Shown: positions 25,101-33,501, counted from the stretch's first letter. The stretch is 34,394 bases of DNA from a virus (IMGVR_UViG_3300028196_000044:1-34394), one strand, 5' to 3'. Translations and numbers: made by a program. The notes: generated from the letters alone by a model not told the origin.

Positions 25101-28100
25101 GAGTACAATCTGTAGTATATGTAATTGAAGAAGAAGATGATGTATAAGAATCAATTTCTGGATTTTCATATAAATCAAACGTAAAGAAATTAGTTCCTGC
25201 TATAGAAATTCTTCTCTGACCGTTATAAACACTGTTGTTTGTTATAATTGAATTATTATTGAATAAAGTCGAATCTATAATAATTTCAGATTTTTCTTTT
25301 GGTACAGAACTATCAAAAATTGGATCCAATCTATAATATAGTCTATCTGGAGATGTTCTTCCGATAGAAACAGTTACTCTTGATGTTGTCGATAATCCAG
25401 ATTTTCCTGTTCTAGATACACCAAAAGTTCCAGATGCTTTATCAGTCACCCAAAGTTTAGTATACTTATCATCAAGATAAAAATTAAGTTTAAAGGCTGA
25501 ATATTGAGTAGATTGTTGAATGTACGCTAGAGAAGCATCTGATACATCAAAATTTAAAGTAGAAGTTCTATATGCAGTAATTGGAGGATTGACCAATCCA
25601 AATTCACCGAAAGATGTACTTGATATACCAACAATACTTGGTTTTAAACTGACTGAACTATTATAAGTATTTGATAATTTTACATTATCCTTATCAACTT
25701 TTACAATATAATAAATTTTATCATTTTCTAGTCCTTCACACGGTGCGGTTGATGTATGGATTACTTTGTTACCACTTTCATATCCATGATCTACTATATT
25801 AATATTATTTGTAGAACTGTTAATTCCAACTGCACTAAAAGTTTCAATTCCAACAAGTACTCTTCTATTAGTATCATTATACTTAACAGTGTAAGTTTTG
25901 ATAAGTTGAGGATCAACATCAATGTCAACATTATGACCTGATGTTACTCCATGATTGACATCAGTAACTATTCTGACTGATCTTCTTGAAACATCACAAG
26001 TAATTTGTTCATAATTAGTTTTAAAACTATGATTATTTCCAGAACCTAATCCAGTAAAGAAAATCGTTGACGAAGTATTTCCTACCCCAATAAATACGCC
26101 AGTATTTCCTAATCCAACTCTTTGTGTTGCAATACCAATAAGATCATTAGAAATTTTGGCAACAAATACTTGTTGACCGTCAGATAAAGTAGTAGCAATA
26201 CCAACTCTTCCTTCTTCATTATAAACAATGCCAGATCCACCATTTGGAGAATAAGTTAATATATCACCAGTTTGTAAATTATGATTTTTTACGTAAAGTG
26301 ATTTTATAGGAACATTAAGAGTACTAGAACCTGATGTTGTTCCAAGTCCAACAGTATTCAATCCAAAAGATGAAAACGTTAGTGCTGTTCCTAAACCAAC
26401 AGCAGTTGTTCCAAGACCAACTGTTTCTGATGGTTCAAAATATACTTCTTTATTTCTCTTGAAAGTAAAATCTGTCTTAAACCCACTATTGATAGTCAGT
26501 CTTCTAGGATCTTCAGTTATGATTGAACCGATAGTGTGTATACCACTAACTGTTCCATCTACAGATCTAAGAACTCTAAATCTAGAGTTCTTTCTATCAA
26601 TATTTAAAACTTTAACTCTTTCAGTTCCAATACCAAGAATATCATTTGGTACGATATTTGATCCGATTAAATTGGAAGAAACATTAAAGAAAGTTACTAT
26701 TCCAGTAACAGACGTTGACCCAATAGCAACTCCAGTAGTGCCAACACCAACCAATGAAAAAGATTCACTTGAAACTCCAATAAAATATTTTCCTTCAATC
26801 TTAGATGAAGTTGTAGAAATTCCAGAAACACCGACGATATCAAGAAGTTTTAAATTATGTGGATTTGTTGATTCTACAAAGTAAGTTCCTTTTTTAGGAG
26901 AAGGAAAAATTTCTACTCCAGATAATTTTGTAATAGTGGCATTAAGACTATTTACTTTTTTACCTTTTAATATTGATACTTTACCTGCAGCACCAAAACC
27001 AGTTGTACCACCATCCGATACATTTAAAGTGTCCCCTACTCTGTAATTGTCTCCAGGAGTTTTTACCTCTACTCTTTGGAGTATTCCCCTCTTGGTTGAA
27101 ACAATTTCTCCAGTTTGTGATAAGTTATTTGGTAAGTAAATGTATGGATAATCTAGTCCATCTTCCCTCAAATTATATGATATGGTGTTTCTACACCAAT
27201 CATTATCTTCAATCTTATATTCATCTTGATTTGAAGATACTTTAAAGTTAAAATCTATTGGGGTTGAATTATAATTTTTCCCAATAACGTATGGGAATTT
27301 TGGAATTCTATAATTTTTAAATACGCCAGATGATTCATTATTATTTTCATTTATTGTTGTAAAATATGCATAAGTTCCATTTGGAAAATCTGGAGTTACA
27401 CAAAATCTTCCATTATTTTGATCAAGAAAACTATCATCATCTAATTCATAATAAACAAAATCTTCTACAAATGTTCCAATTGGATATACGGATGTTGGTG
27501 GTCCTGAAGGACGTGTTTGATTGAGTCTGTAACTAGACTTTATTAGTGTTACAACTCCACCATTAATTTTTGAATATCCATATGGACCATAAATTGGATT
27601 TCCATCATATGCCCAACCAAGTATCGGAGAATGATTAGTAAACTCGGTTTCTTGAGAGTTCACTAATTTTAAATCAGATTTGCCATAAAGAGTTTCTCCA
27701 CCTTCTGCGATGGAGTAAACCATTTTTCTTAGTTCTCTAGGTGCATACAAACTATAACATTGTAATCCATATTTTTTGCTAGAAGATTCACCTAAAATTA
27801 CATCATCATCTTTTATTCGGTTTGTATTATATAATTTGTCAAATAAGTTAATTCTCCATGTTTGTAGTTTTGGTATAAAACTAACATCGTCTTCTGTTGT
27901 AGATATTAATATTTCAGTTTCACCAGAAACATAACCAATTCCAGGTTCTACAACTATAATTTCTTTCAGTGATCCATTTTTAAAAATAGGAGTTAAAACA
28001 CAACCTATTCCAGAATTTGATAATAATTCTATGGTAGGAGTAGAAGTATAGTTTGATCCAATATTTTCTACTAAGACTTCAATTATTTTTCCATCAGAAG

Positions 28101-31100
28101 ATACTATTGGTTTTGCTTGAGCACTTACTCCGGAAATAATAGAAACTTGTGGTGGTTTATTGAAGTTGACAATATCATTAGTTCCATATCCAGAACCTTT
28201 ATTTGACAAATGGATTGAAGTTACTTCTCCAGTAAAAATTGGTTGGATAATACTTTGGTAAGCACTAGGTTCAATTCCGGTGACAGTTGCTATACCAACA
28301 GGTCCTTTGACAGATACTAAAATCGGAGGATAATTAAAATGATGAGTTCCAGATCCAGAACTTGTCAAATCCACATATTGTTTAGTTCTATAAAATAAAT
28401 CTTTATCTTCTATTGTTCCAACTTCAGATAGTCTAAATTGATTGGTATTAATTGATGTTATGTAATAATCTTGTTCATCAATCAATCCTCCGATCAAACT
28501 AGAACCAGTAGAATATCTTATGATTTCACCTGAATTATAATCATGATCATCAATAGTAATAACATTTGATGCTGTATTAATCCCTATCGAAGCGACAGAT
28601 CTTTTTTTATTTTCATATCCTGATCCATTGTTCACAATATTAATAGAATCAATTACTGCTTTTTTTGATGTGCATTCAAGTATATGCTTACCTATACCAA
28701 AGAAAGATAAAGTGACTGTATTAATACCAACTATAGAATCTCCAATATTGTTATGAAGTTTGATAGTTGTTGCATCTACAATAGATGCAAAATAGGTTGC
28801 ATCGGTAGATAATCCACCAACTCCTTTTTGAGCATTTGTTTTATATACTACTTGCTCACCTTCTCTAAATTTATGATATGTTGAAAACCCAATTGTGGAC
28901 AAAGTAGAACCTAATGAAACTCTTGCAGAACTTGGGTCTGAGAAGAATTCAACAGAATGAGAAATTAATTTAGTAACTACAGATGCTTTAGCATCAGATC
29001 CATTACCACCTGTAATTGATACTATAGGAACTTCTGTAAAATCAAATCCCCTATCAATAATTTGAATATTTCTTAAATTTCCACTAACTGCTAGAAAACC
29101 AGTTGCTCCAGTCCCAACAGAGTCCTTTATACTTAAAATTGGTGGATTAATTACATCAAAACCAAATCCAGGTGAAACTACTTCAACTTCTTCTAGTCTT
29201 CCATAATGGATTAGATCATTTGATTTATAATTTAAAATTTCAACACCGTTAATCAAAATACCAGTAGTTCCAGGTTTTGTTTCAATTACTAAATCATTGT
29301 TAATCGGATCAGAAATTTCTCTATAAAGTTTTTGGGGTTCTAATTGCTTTCCAAATGAAATAGAATCCTCAATAATGTTATTGACAACTGTTGTTGAGCT
29401 CTCTACAGAAACAAATTGTGATGCATTTAAATTTGCATTAGACTTTGCTAATTTTATATTATTATCGTCAACTCTTAAAACATAGTATACTCCTTCACCT
29501 CCAGTATTTCCACCAAATAGAGATGATATGATAGTAGTAACTTCAGGAAGTTCTCCATCATCAGTGTCAACAAAGGTATCAGTGCCTTTTTGGGGAGTAT
29601 AGTATATAGATTCTCCACTATAATATCCATGATTATTAATATTAAAAGTATCACCAGAAAAGGTTCCACTAAAAGTAATTTTCTTTTTATCTACAATTAA
29701 AGGTTGGGTGTTATATGATGGTAATGAATTTGTTGCGATTAAAGCAGAATTTGAATATTTTTTCTTATAAACATTTTGAATATTTGATTGAAAAGTTTCA
29801 ATCGCAGGAAAATATTCAGAAGTTACTTTTTTGATTTTTTTAATTGCAGTATATCCTGATCCAGTACCAAGAGTTGATGCAGTTTTAACAGTTATTACTT
29901 TTGATGAAATTATATCCGAAACAACAGCTTCAAAAGAATTGATTGAATTTGGTGAAGTAATAGTTAAATTATCACCAAGTCTTAAATAATTTTCTGTTTT
30001 TAAAGTTAACTTATATACTTTAGGTGTGATATTATCAATTAACTCTATTTTTAAAATAGAGTACTTAACAGAATTATTATATAACCAATTTTTAAACTTA
30101 AATGATTGATTCTCAATTCCAAGAGTTTTTACTTGAAATTTATCCCCAGGTTTGTAGTCAAATATTCCATCTTGCTTTGAAAAACCCGATAAAACTGACC
30201 CTATACGAACTTGAACTTCATTATTTGGTTTAGTAAATGCATAATTTAAAGTATTAAGAGTATCTCCGTCAATGATAGTATCAACTATATTTGTGCATCC
30301 CAAAAATTGAGTTATAGTTTTAGATGTATAAGATACTATACCAGTGTTAGAATTTGTTGAATTTGGATATTTTACTCCCAATTCTCCAGAATTTGGAAAT
30401 CCTATTGTTGAATCAACATCAATAACTGTAGATCCAGAGGAGACATTTCCAATTATATGAGTTTTTGGTGTAATTTTAAAATTTCCTTGAGTTGCACTAA
30501 GAACTCTAGAGTCTCTATTATATCCACCATCAAATGCTAATTTAAAATAAGTTCTTCCAACTCCCGCATTAATTTCCTCAACGTTATATAATGGGGTGTA
30601 TGTTTCACTATTTGTACCTTGAAATATAGTTTTATTTTCTAAAGATCTTGGATCACCAGTAATTGGTTCAATTAAAAAATTAGATGTAACTAAATTATTT
30701 GAATTTGATGGTGTGAATAGAAAATCTCTTGGTTTTACAACTTCAACATTTACCCCATAAAGTGCTTTGAATAAAATTTTATGTGCCTGATCAGTACCTT
30801 TACTAGTATAAAAATCTTTTGCTTGCTTTATGAATAAATTTTGATTTAAATTTGAAGATAAAGGTCTTTCAGTTAATCCAGGTAAAAATTGAATTTTTGT
30901 TTTCTTCAAAAATTCTTTAAGAAATAAACAACTTAAATTCTCTACAATATCACTCTTTTTATGATCAGCTGCTTCAGTAGAACTAAAGACAAGATCTCCT
31001 TGATTTGAATCTGATTGATATGAAGTTACTGCGTTAAATCCCCTAATACATCCAGTAAAGGATGAATCAGTTTTTCCGGTATATGTTATTACTTCATCAT

Positions 31101-31410
31101 TAATTTTTAAAAGACCATAAGAATCTGGGAATAGTTCAGTTCCTCTTGGATTTAGTGATAAATCAATATTAATTGTGGTTGCAAACTCATCAGTATCTTC
31201 ATTCAAACTAACTTCATAATTTAATGAAGTTTGCTCATCAAGTTTTACATATTGATCAATATTTTGAATTAAATCAATAGATCCACTTTTATATTCTTGT
31301 GAAATATAATATTGCTTTAAAAACTCAGAGATAAGAGGAAACTCATTCTCAACATAAGTTGGAAGTTGGTTTTTAACGATGTTACTGAACTTGATTCTTG
31401 TTTCTGACAT
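19168..31410 (-). CDS. Giant repeat-rich baseplate-region protein with YHYH domain (4080 residues)
   Basis: This one gene fills 36% of the window. The N-terminus (KFSNIVKNQLPTYVENEFPL, FLKQYYISQEYKSG, LIQNIDQYVKLDE) is familiar from large cyanophage virion proteins and likely docks to the wedge. An INDEVITYTGK...GCIRGFNA motif follows at about 100-125. About residues 1225-1350 hold a YHYH-type domain (HSPILGWAYDGNPIYGPYGY, then NGRFCVTPDFPNGTYAYFTT). Two repeat classes dominate: GxGY-PxVxI units (about 727-810, 1040-1160, and several between about 3380 and 3900) and an HGyxxGexVxY...YYVxxVdxdxixL module, seen near 587-660, 840-893, 940-997, 1865-1920 and 3030-3110, with a degenerate copy near 1700-1767. 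VGLGTT strings are frequent. It occupies T4 gene 7's place between 6 and 8, but I see no direct gp7 match. A wedge-associated fibre or adhesin is the likely role. The reading frame is open throughout, with no sign of decay. Confidence 0.85.
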   Translation of the reverse strand: MSETRIKFSNIVKNQLPTYVENEFPLISEFLKQYYISQEYKSGSIDLIQNIDQYVKLDEQTSLNYEVSLNEDTDEFATTINIDLSLNPRGTELFPDSYGLLKINDEVITYTGKTDSSFTGCIRGFNAVTSYQSDSNQGDLVFSSTEAADHKKSDIVENLSCLFLKEFLKKTKIQFLPGLTERPLSSNLNQNLFIKQAKDFYTSKGTDQAHKILFKALYGVNVEVVKPRDFLFTPSNSNNLVTSNFLIEPITGDPRSLENKTIFQGTNSETYTPLYNVEEINAGVGRTYFKLAFDGGYNRDSRVLSATQGNFKITPKTHIIGNVSSGSTVIDVDSTIGFPNSGELGVKYPNSTNSNTGIVSYTSKTITQFLGCTNIVDTIIDGDTLNTLNYAFTKPNNEVQVRIGSVLSGFSKQDGIFDYKPGDKFQVKTLGIENQSFKFKNWLYNNSVKYSILKIELIDNITPKVYKLTLKTENYLRLGDNLTITSPNSINSFEAVVSDIISSKVITVKTASTLGTGSGYTAIKKIKKVTSEYFPAIETFQSNIQNVYKKKYSNSALIATNSLPSYNTQPLIVDKKKITFSGTFSGDTFNINNHGYYSGESIYYTPQKGTDTFVDTDDGELPEVTTIISSLFGGNTGGEGVYYVLRVDDNNIKLAKSNANLNASQFVSVESSTTVVNNIIEDSISFGKQLEPQKLYREISDPINNDLVIETKPGTTGILINGVEILNYKSNDLIHYGRLEEVEVVSPGFGFDVINPPILSIKDSVGTGATGFLAVSGNLRNIQIIDRGFDFTEVPIVSITGGNGSDAKASVVTKLISHSVEFFSDPSSARVSLGSTLSTIGFSTYHKFREGEQVVYKTNAQKGVGGLSTDATYFASIVDATTIKLHNNIGDSIVGINTVTLSFFGIGKHILECTSKKAVIDSINIVNNGSGYENKKRSVASIGINTASNVITIDDHDYNSGEIIRYSTGSSLIGGLIDEQDYYITSINTNQFRLSEVGTIEDKDLFYRTKQYVDLTSSGSGTHHFNYPPILVSVKGPVGIATVTGIEPSAYQSIIQPIFTGEVTSIHLSNKGSGYGTNDIVNFNKPPQVSIISGVSAQAKPIVSSDGKIIEVLVENIGSNYTSTPTIELLSNSGIGCVLTPIFKNGSLKEIIVVEPGIGYVSGETEILISTTEDDVSFIPKLQTWRINLFDKLYNTNRIKDDDVILGESSSKKYGLQCYSLYAPRELRKMVYSIAEGGETLYGKSDLKLVNSQETEFTNHSPILGWAYDGNPIYGPYGYSKINGGVVTLIKSSYRLNQTRPSGPPTSVYPIGTFVEDFVYYELDDDSFLDQNNGRFCVTPDFPNGTYAYFTTINENNNESSGVFKNYRIPKFPYVIGKNYNSTPIDFNFKVSSNQDEYKIEDNDWCRNTISYNLREDGLDYPYIYLPNNLSQTGEIVSTKRGILQRVEVKTPGDNYRVGDTLNVSDGGTTGFGAAGKVSILKGKKVNSLNATITKLSGVEIFPSPKKGTYFVESTNPHNLKLLDIVGVSGISTTSSKIEGKYFIGVSSESFSLVGVGTTGVAIGSTSVTGIVTFFNVSSNLIGSNIVPNDILGIGTERVKVLNIDRKNSRFRVLRSVDGTVSGIHTIGSIITEDPRRLTINSGFKTDFTFKRNKEVYFEPSETVGLGTTAVGLGTALTFSSFGLNTVGLGTTSGSSTLNVPIKSLYVKNHNLQTGDILTYSPNGGSGIVYNEEGRVGIATTLSDGQQVFVAKISNDLIGIATQRVGLGNTGVFIGVGNTSSTIFFTGLGSGNNHSFKTNYEQITCDVSRRSVRIVTDVNHGVTSGHNVDIDVDPQLIKTYTVKYNDTNRRVLVGIETFSAVGINSSTNNINIVDHGYESGNKVIHTSTAPCEGLENDKIYYIVKVDKDNVKLSNTYNSSVSLKPSIVGISSTSFGEFGLVNPPITAYRTSTLNFDVSDASLAYIQQSTQYSAFKLNFYLDDKYTKLWVTDKASGTFGVSRTGKSGLSTTSRVTVSIGRTSPDRLYYRLDPIFDSSVPKEKSEIIIDSTLFNNNSIITNNSVYNGQRRISIAGTNFFTFDLYENPEIDSYTSSSSSITYTTDCTHTSGPISKVQVTSSGKNYDSLPEILSVNSIEGTGAELSSISNDIGIIEKVKLNDIGYDFPTDNTLKPSASLPQIINVDSYAKIDNINITSIGRGYSYAPDLIAFDGKTGDQITDLSIGYSLGDSNVTIFNNTKGINNSVPTILPVNNNNGVGISTVGFNTITKDVTVEMSIGFSTAFPFAVGDNVLIENISIGAGSTGKGFNSKDYGYKLFTLTSVTENIGGIGSVAYNLSNDLIDDEIPGTIDLINSSGMITPEKFFPSFEVSLVTGNYLPGEKVTSTINGNQIEGIAQSWDRTTKTLRVLSNDNFVKGAKLRGLTSNLIGIASTVTSYESYFDTDVSSLIFSGSQLDSGYLNDNLQRLQDNFYYQNFSYALRSTIAFDDWNDVVSSLNHTMGYRKFGDLQVESSNISQPLTVGLTTGLTDISIVSDLSGVIDTNCVFDFDIATENNLDFTNETNGILSNEVFYNSKILTDFTESAGNRVLSIDDISPFFNSNPRATKFSTVGTFKLSDIRFRKYFTYLKDKRFTQERQSLIVDLIHDGSFGYINQYARVESVYDQGSFDFAITGDEGQLRFFPTKSSVNDYDITAISYNLNDNYLSTGSTSIGGVLIDSESVVVSSGVSTSIVSIGNTYHSLKVLVEITPDVSNPSFGSTATFNSNEFEAQELNIVHDGTNVSILEYGKLTTSPGIYPATGFGTYTAYIDGSNIKLDFNPSAGIGTNGVVNTIVVGLSSISSGISTLDMKHARLQSSTTNIASSGSPTENVISEYPSQSGTQVDRYDSAYCMIQVHDTSNNRYEFLEYIVVDNHIEGETVSDIFDTEFANINTHSGLGTFGCKVITDSVGIAATTQVLFTPVSGINATVHVYMNAVRIEDDSKDVISLDNGTIETGYGTYTGTDRDIKRSFDLTHKNDTIFERTFDASDSSVVNLTSNSITIPNHFYVNGEEIEYFCAGIGITQSIGIAQTTFPSTGVTTALLPQTGLFVVKVNDNTINLARSAEDALRSIPKVLDLTSVGIGSSHIFTSTNQNPKVLVAIDNLIQSPVVSTAVTTTLADQVVTTDEDVKFAGITSFFGGDLVKIGDEIMKIEGVGIGTTNSIKVRRGWMGTNILSGLSTGDLVTKIVGNYNIVKNTLNFSEAPFGNTPIGTSTNQPDERDYVGITTSSTFQGRTFQRSAADNTTNDPYYKNYVFDDVSNQFNGIRNEFTLKSNGSDITGINNEGAIILINDIFQTPGDLNNYTLSENTGISSVSFVGSARTITSDVGISSFPKGGIIVSVGSEAGLGYQPLVSAGGTAVVSGLGTISSISIGNSGSGYRSGIQTVNVSVGTSSVSASNLFKVGTASISNGNVVNIAITNPGSGYTSSNPPFVVFDDPLSYSGIALTHISGSSGIGSAATIDIVVGQGSSVIDFEIKNTGYGYGNGDILTIPTGGSTGIPTSSSFVISNQFELTIEKVINDEFTGWSLGVIETLDDVSNYIDGTRIDFPLLRSGIPISILKGKGSKIELDQLLLIFVNGILQVPGSSYTFDGGTQIRFTEPLKIGDTLKINFYKGSGDGLDIIDREIIETIKYGDTVELNYDPDRNQESYLQENPRTISTISSVNSSTTLPYFGPGTTRDTTLERPITWCRQTEDKIINGQEVGKDREIYEPVINPTANIINSVGIGSTVIYVDRLRPLFDLNNENADSNVRELYRKQITLLSPETTVGASATAVVSIAGTIASITINNGGVGYSTAPDVSVGIGSTTATAISTITNGIVTGVTITNPGAGYTQTNPPLVLIGPPVKQTETNDVLNSQYFGDSGVVVGLGTTSIGVGSTGMMFHLHIPLTSEMRNIDLVGTAVTLSGISTGDYFIVRNSNLGAATTSVTSLGTDNSTIIGIGSEFIDNVYVVNSSELITQNISGINTTVVKVTVNTNINPNGVLGFSTGAFLGEYSWGKVILNGRTKDLSYPANTLSGIGTNESTGISTSSKLYRTKYIRFKKFT

Positions 31411-31420
31411 TTTTTTTTTT
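31411..31420 (-). other. A10 tract immediately before the giant gene start
   Basis: Ten A residues on the minus strand run directly into the ATG of the 4080-residue gene, giving eleven A in a row. An AGAGA lies further upstream in the 23-base gap after gp6. The A-run may keep the start unstructured and help ribosome loading, or it may allow polymerase slippage, which here would change only the leader. Confidence 0.5.
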
Positions 31421-31433
31421 CTATATCTCTAAA

Positions 31434-33500
31434 TTAATAACCGCCGCCGGTAGAACCACCAGATCCCCCAGAGGATACTGTTGAAGTTGTGGAGGACGTT
31501 GTTCCTGTAAAAGAACTATTGGTTGTAGTAGTCTGAGTTGCAGTCTGAGTTGTTTCTGCAACATTAACTGCTCCACCAAGGCGAACTAAGTTTCCATTTG
31601 AGTATGAAGATGATACGGTGTAGGTAGAAGCTGATGGGTCAATTCCCGATGCAATTTGATCTGGAACCATGTCAAACGTGCTATTACTATTATCTAGTTG
31701 CAAATAAAGATCCTGTAATCCAACAACGTCATTTGAAGTTGGAGTCGCTTGTATTTCAATTACTTGCTGACCATCTTTTTCTATTCCACCTAAGATATTA
31801 ATGGCATTAATAGTTATTATGCCATTTACATAATCAACACTTCCCACATTGGACCGTAGGATCGTTGGATTTTTTGACCCAACATTAGGTACGGTAAAGA
31901 AGAATAAAGATCCAGTTAATCCATCAGAACTTGGAATATCACCTATATAAACATTTTCTTGAATTCCAGATACTCTGAACGCACTAGATTTTATGTTATA
32001 TCCATTATTACTTCTGATATGAAATCTATTTCCAAATCCAATTTGATATTCAGCAAATGTATTTGAAACAATTCTAAGATCTCTTCTCATATTGATAAGA
32101 GTAATATTTGATGTCACGGATTGATGACTATCATCAATTATCTTTAGGAACTTACTATATTTAAATCTAGCACCATATCTATTTAACTCAGTAGAGTCTG
32201 CGTATTTTGCCGCATTATTGGAAACAATGGTAGAAACTTCTGCAGATGAAGGTGCTAGATTTGTGTTATAATAAATTTTTGAGTTTATTTCAATATAAAG
32301 ATATTTTAGATCTAAAATTTCTGGTATTACCCCAGCAACAGCATATTTTTTTAATTTTGATTTTATACTTTCTTTTAGTAGGTTTGGTAAAAAATCACCA
32401 TATCTTGGTTTTATACTAATAAAAACTTTTCCATATTGTGGTGGAACCAGTTCCTCGCCACCAAAAACAGAAATAGATTCTGTGTCTGGATATATTTTTG
32501 AAGGAACTAAAGTTTCATAGTCATCTGCAGTTACTGCTCTATTTTGAGTAGAATAAATTTTTGGAGCAAATTTTCTAACAGATTCAACTGCCTCGATTGA
32601 ATCACCACCTCTAGAACTAAAATCGGTAGTTACTAGTGATATTCCACTAGTAACTGTATATTCTGTCCCATCTCTAGTATAGGTTATCCTACCATTAAAT
32701 CTAAACTGGTTCATTCCATTTCCAGAATCACCATTAGTTGTGATATACGAAACTGTTATGTAATTTTGATCATCAAGTTTTTGTCCAAAAACTCCATCAC
32801 CAAAGAACAACTCATATCTTTCGTCTGCTACTTCCTGAAGATAATAAATTTTGGAATTTGATCCAACATAAAATAAATTATCCTGCAGAATATATGTTAC
32901 AGATGCAGTAGAGGATTGATTATTTCTTACAGTTACTCTGAGTAATTCAGTATCAATACCAGCATTTGGTAAAATAAATTTTTGTTGTGGATTTCTAGCA
33001 CTATATGTGTAATTCTTTTCTAAATATGATCCTTCGAAAATTGAAATGTTATTAAAAGATGCAATTCCATTTACCACAGGAACGGTTATATCATCTAAAA
33101 TGCAGAATGCACCTGACGTACCACCAAACCGACCATTAGACGCTGCTACAGTCCCTTTACGGAGGGTTAGAGACGCTGGTCTTGGAGTTATGTTAGATGT
33201 GTCTACAAAAAAGGAAATTGAAGAAGTTGCTGCTTTTCTTGATCTGGGAGTATATCCAATGTTTCTTGCAAGAGCAACTACATTTTCTCTAAGAGTTGCA
33301 GTATCAATAAAGACTTCGTTTGCTACCATGTTGGCATTATACGAAGTAATATAAGTATTATATGCTAACAGGTCTATAATAGACGATAAGTTCGAACCTT
33401 CAAAGTCGTAGTCAGTGAAGTTTGAATTTGATTTGAGGTATTCTGTCAATGCAGATTTAACACCTTCAAAATCTAGATTTGTAAAATTTACTAGTGGCAT
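31434..33500 (-). CDS. 6: Baseplate wedge protein gp6
   Basis: At 688 residues it is near T4 gp6 (660), the dimeric wedge protein whose ring holds the baseplate inner disc together and which belongs to the baseplate J-like superfamily. The N-terminus (NFTNLDFEGVKSALTEYLK, YDFEGSNLSSIIDLLAYNT, MVANEVFIDTATLRENVVALARNIGY, then TPRSRKAATSSISF) is the typical J-like helical start. VRKFAPKIYSTQNRAVTADDYETL at about 305-330 and VFGGEELVPPQYGKVFISIKP at about 342-362 are the conserved gp6 core. The last about 45 residues are low-complexity Thr/Ser/Gly ending GGSGGSTGGGY, an unusual tail that may be flexible. It starts one base after the gp25 stop, with AAGG 5 bases upstream. The identification is secure. 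Confidence 0.93.
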   Translation of the reverse strand: MPLVNFTNLDFEGVKSALTEYLKSNSNFTDYDFEGSNLSSIIDLLAYNTYITSYNANMVANEVFIDTATLRENVVALARNIGYTPRSRKAATSSISFFVDTSNITPRPASLTLRKGTVAASNGRFGGTSGAFCILDDITVPVVNGIASFNNISIFEGSYLEKNYTYSARNPQQKFILPNAGIDTELLRVTVRNNQSSTASVTYILQDNLFYVGSNSKIYYLQEVADERYELFFGDGVFGQKLDDQNYITVSYITTNGDSGNGMNQFRFNGRITYTRDGTEYTVTSGISLVTTDFSSRGGDSIEAVESVRKFAPKIYSTQNRAVTADDYETLVPSKIYPDTESISVFGGEELVPPQYGKVFISIKPRYGDFLPNLLKESIKSKLKKYAVAGVIPEILDLKYLYIEINSKIYYNTNLAPSSAEVSTIVSNNAAKYADSTELNRYGARFKYSKFLKIIDDSHQSVTSNITLINMRRDLRIVSNTFAEYQIGFGNRFHIRSNNGYNIKSSAFRVSGIQENVYIGDIPSSDGLTGSLFFFTVPNVGSKNPTILRSNVGSVDYVNGIITINAINILGGIEKDGQQVIEIQATPTSNDVVGLQDLYLQLDNSNSTFDMVPDQIASGIDPSASTYTVSSSYSNGNLVRLGGAVNVAETTQTATQTTTTNSSFTGTTSSTTSTVSSGGSGGSTGGGY

Positions 33501-33501
33501 T

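Noticed and set aside
29475-29669. Minus-strand frame of 64 codons inside the giant gene
   Set aside because: It overlaps one of the repeated modules in a different frame and has no independent support.
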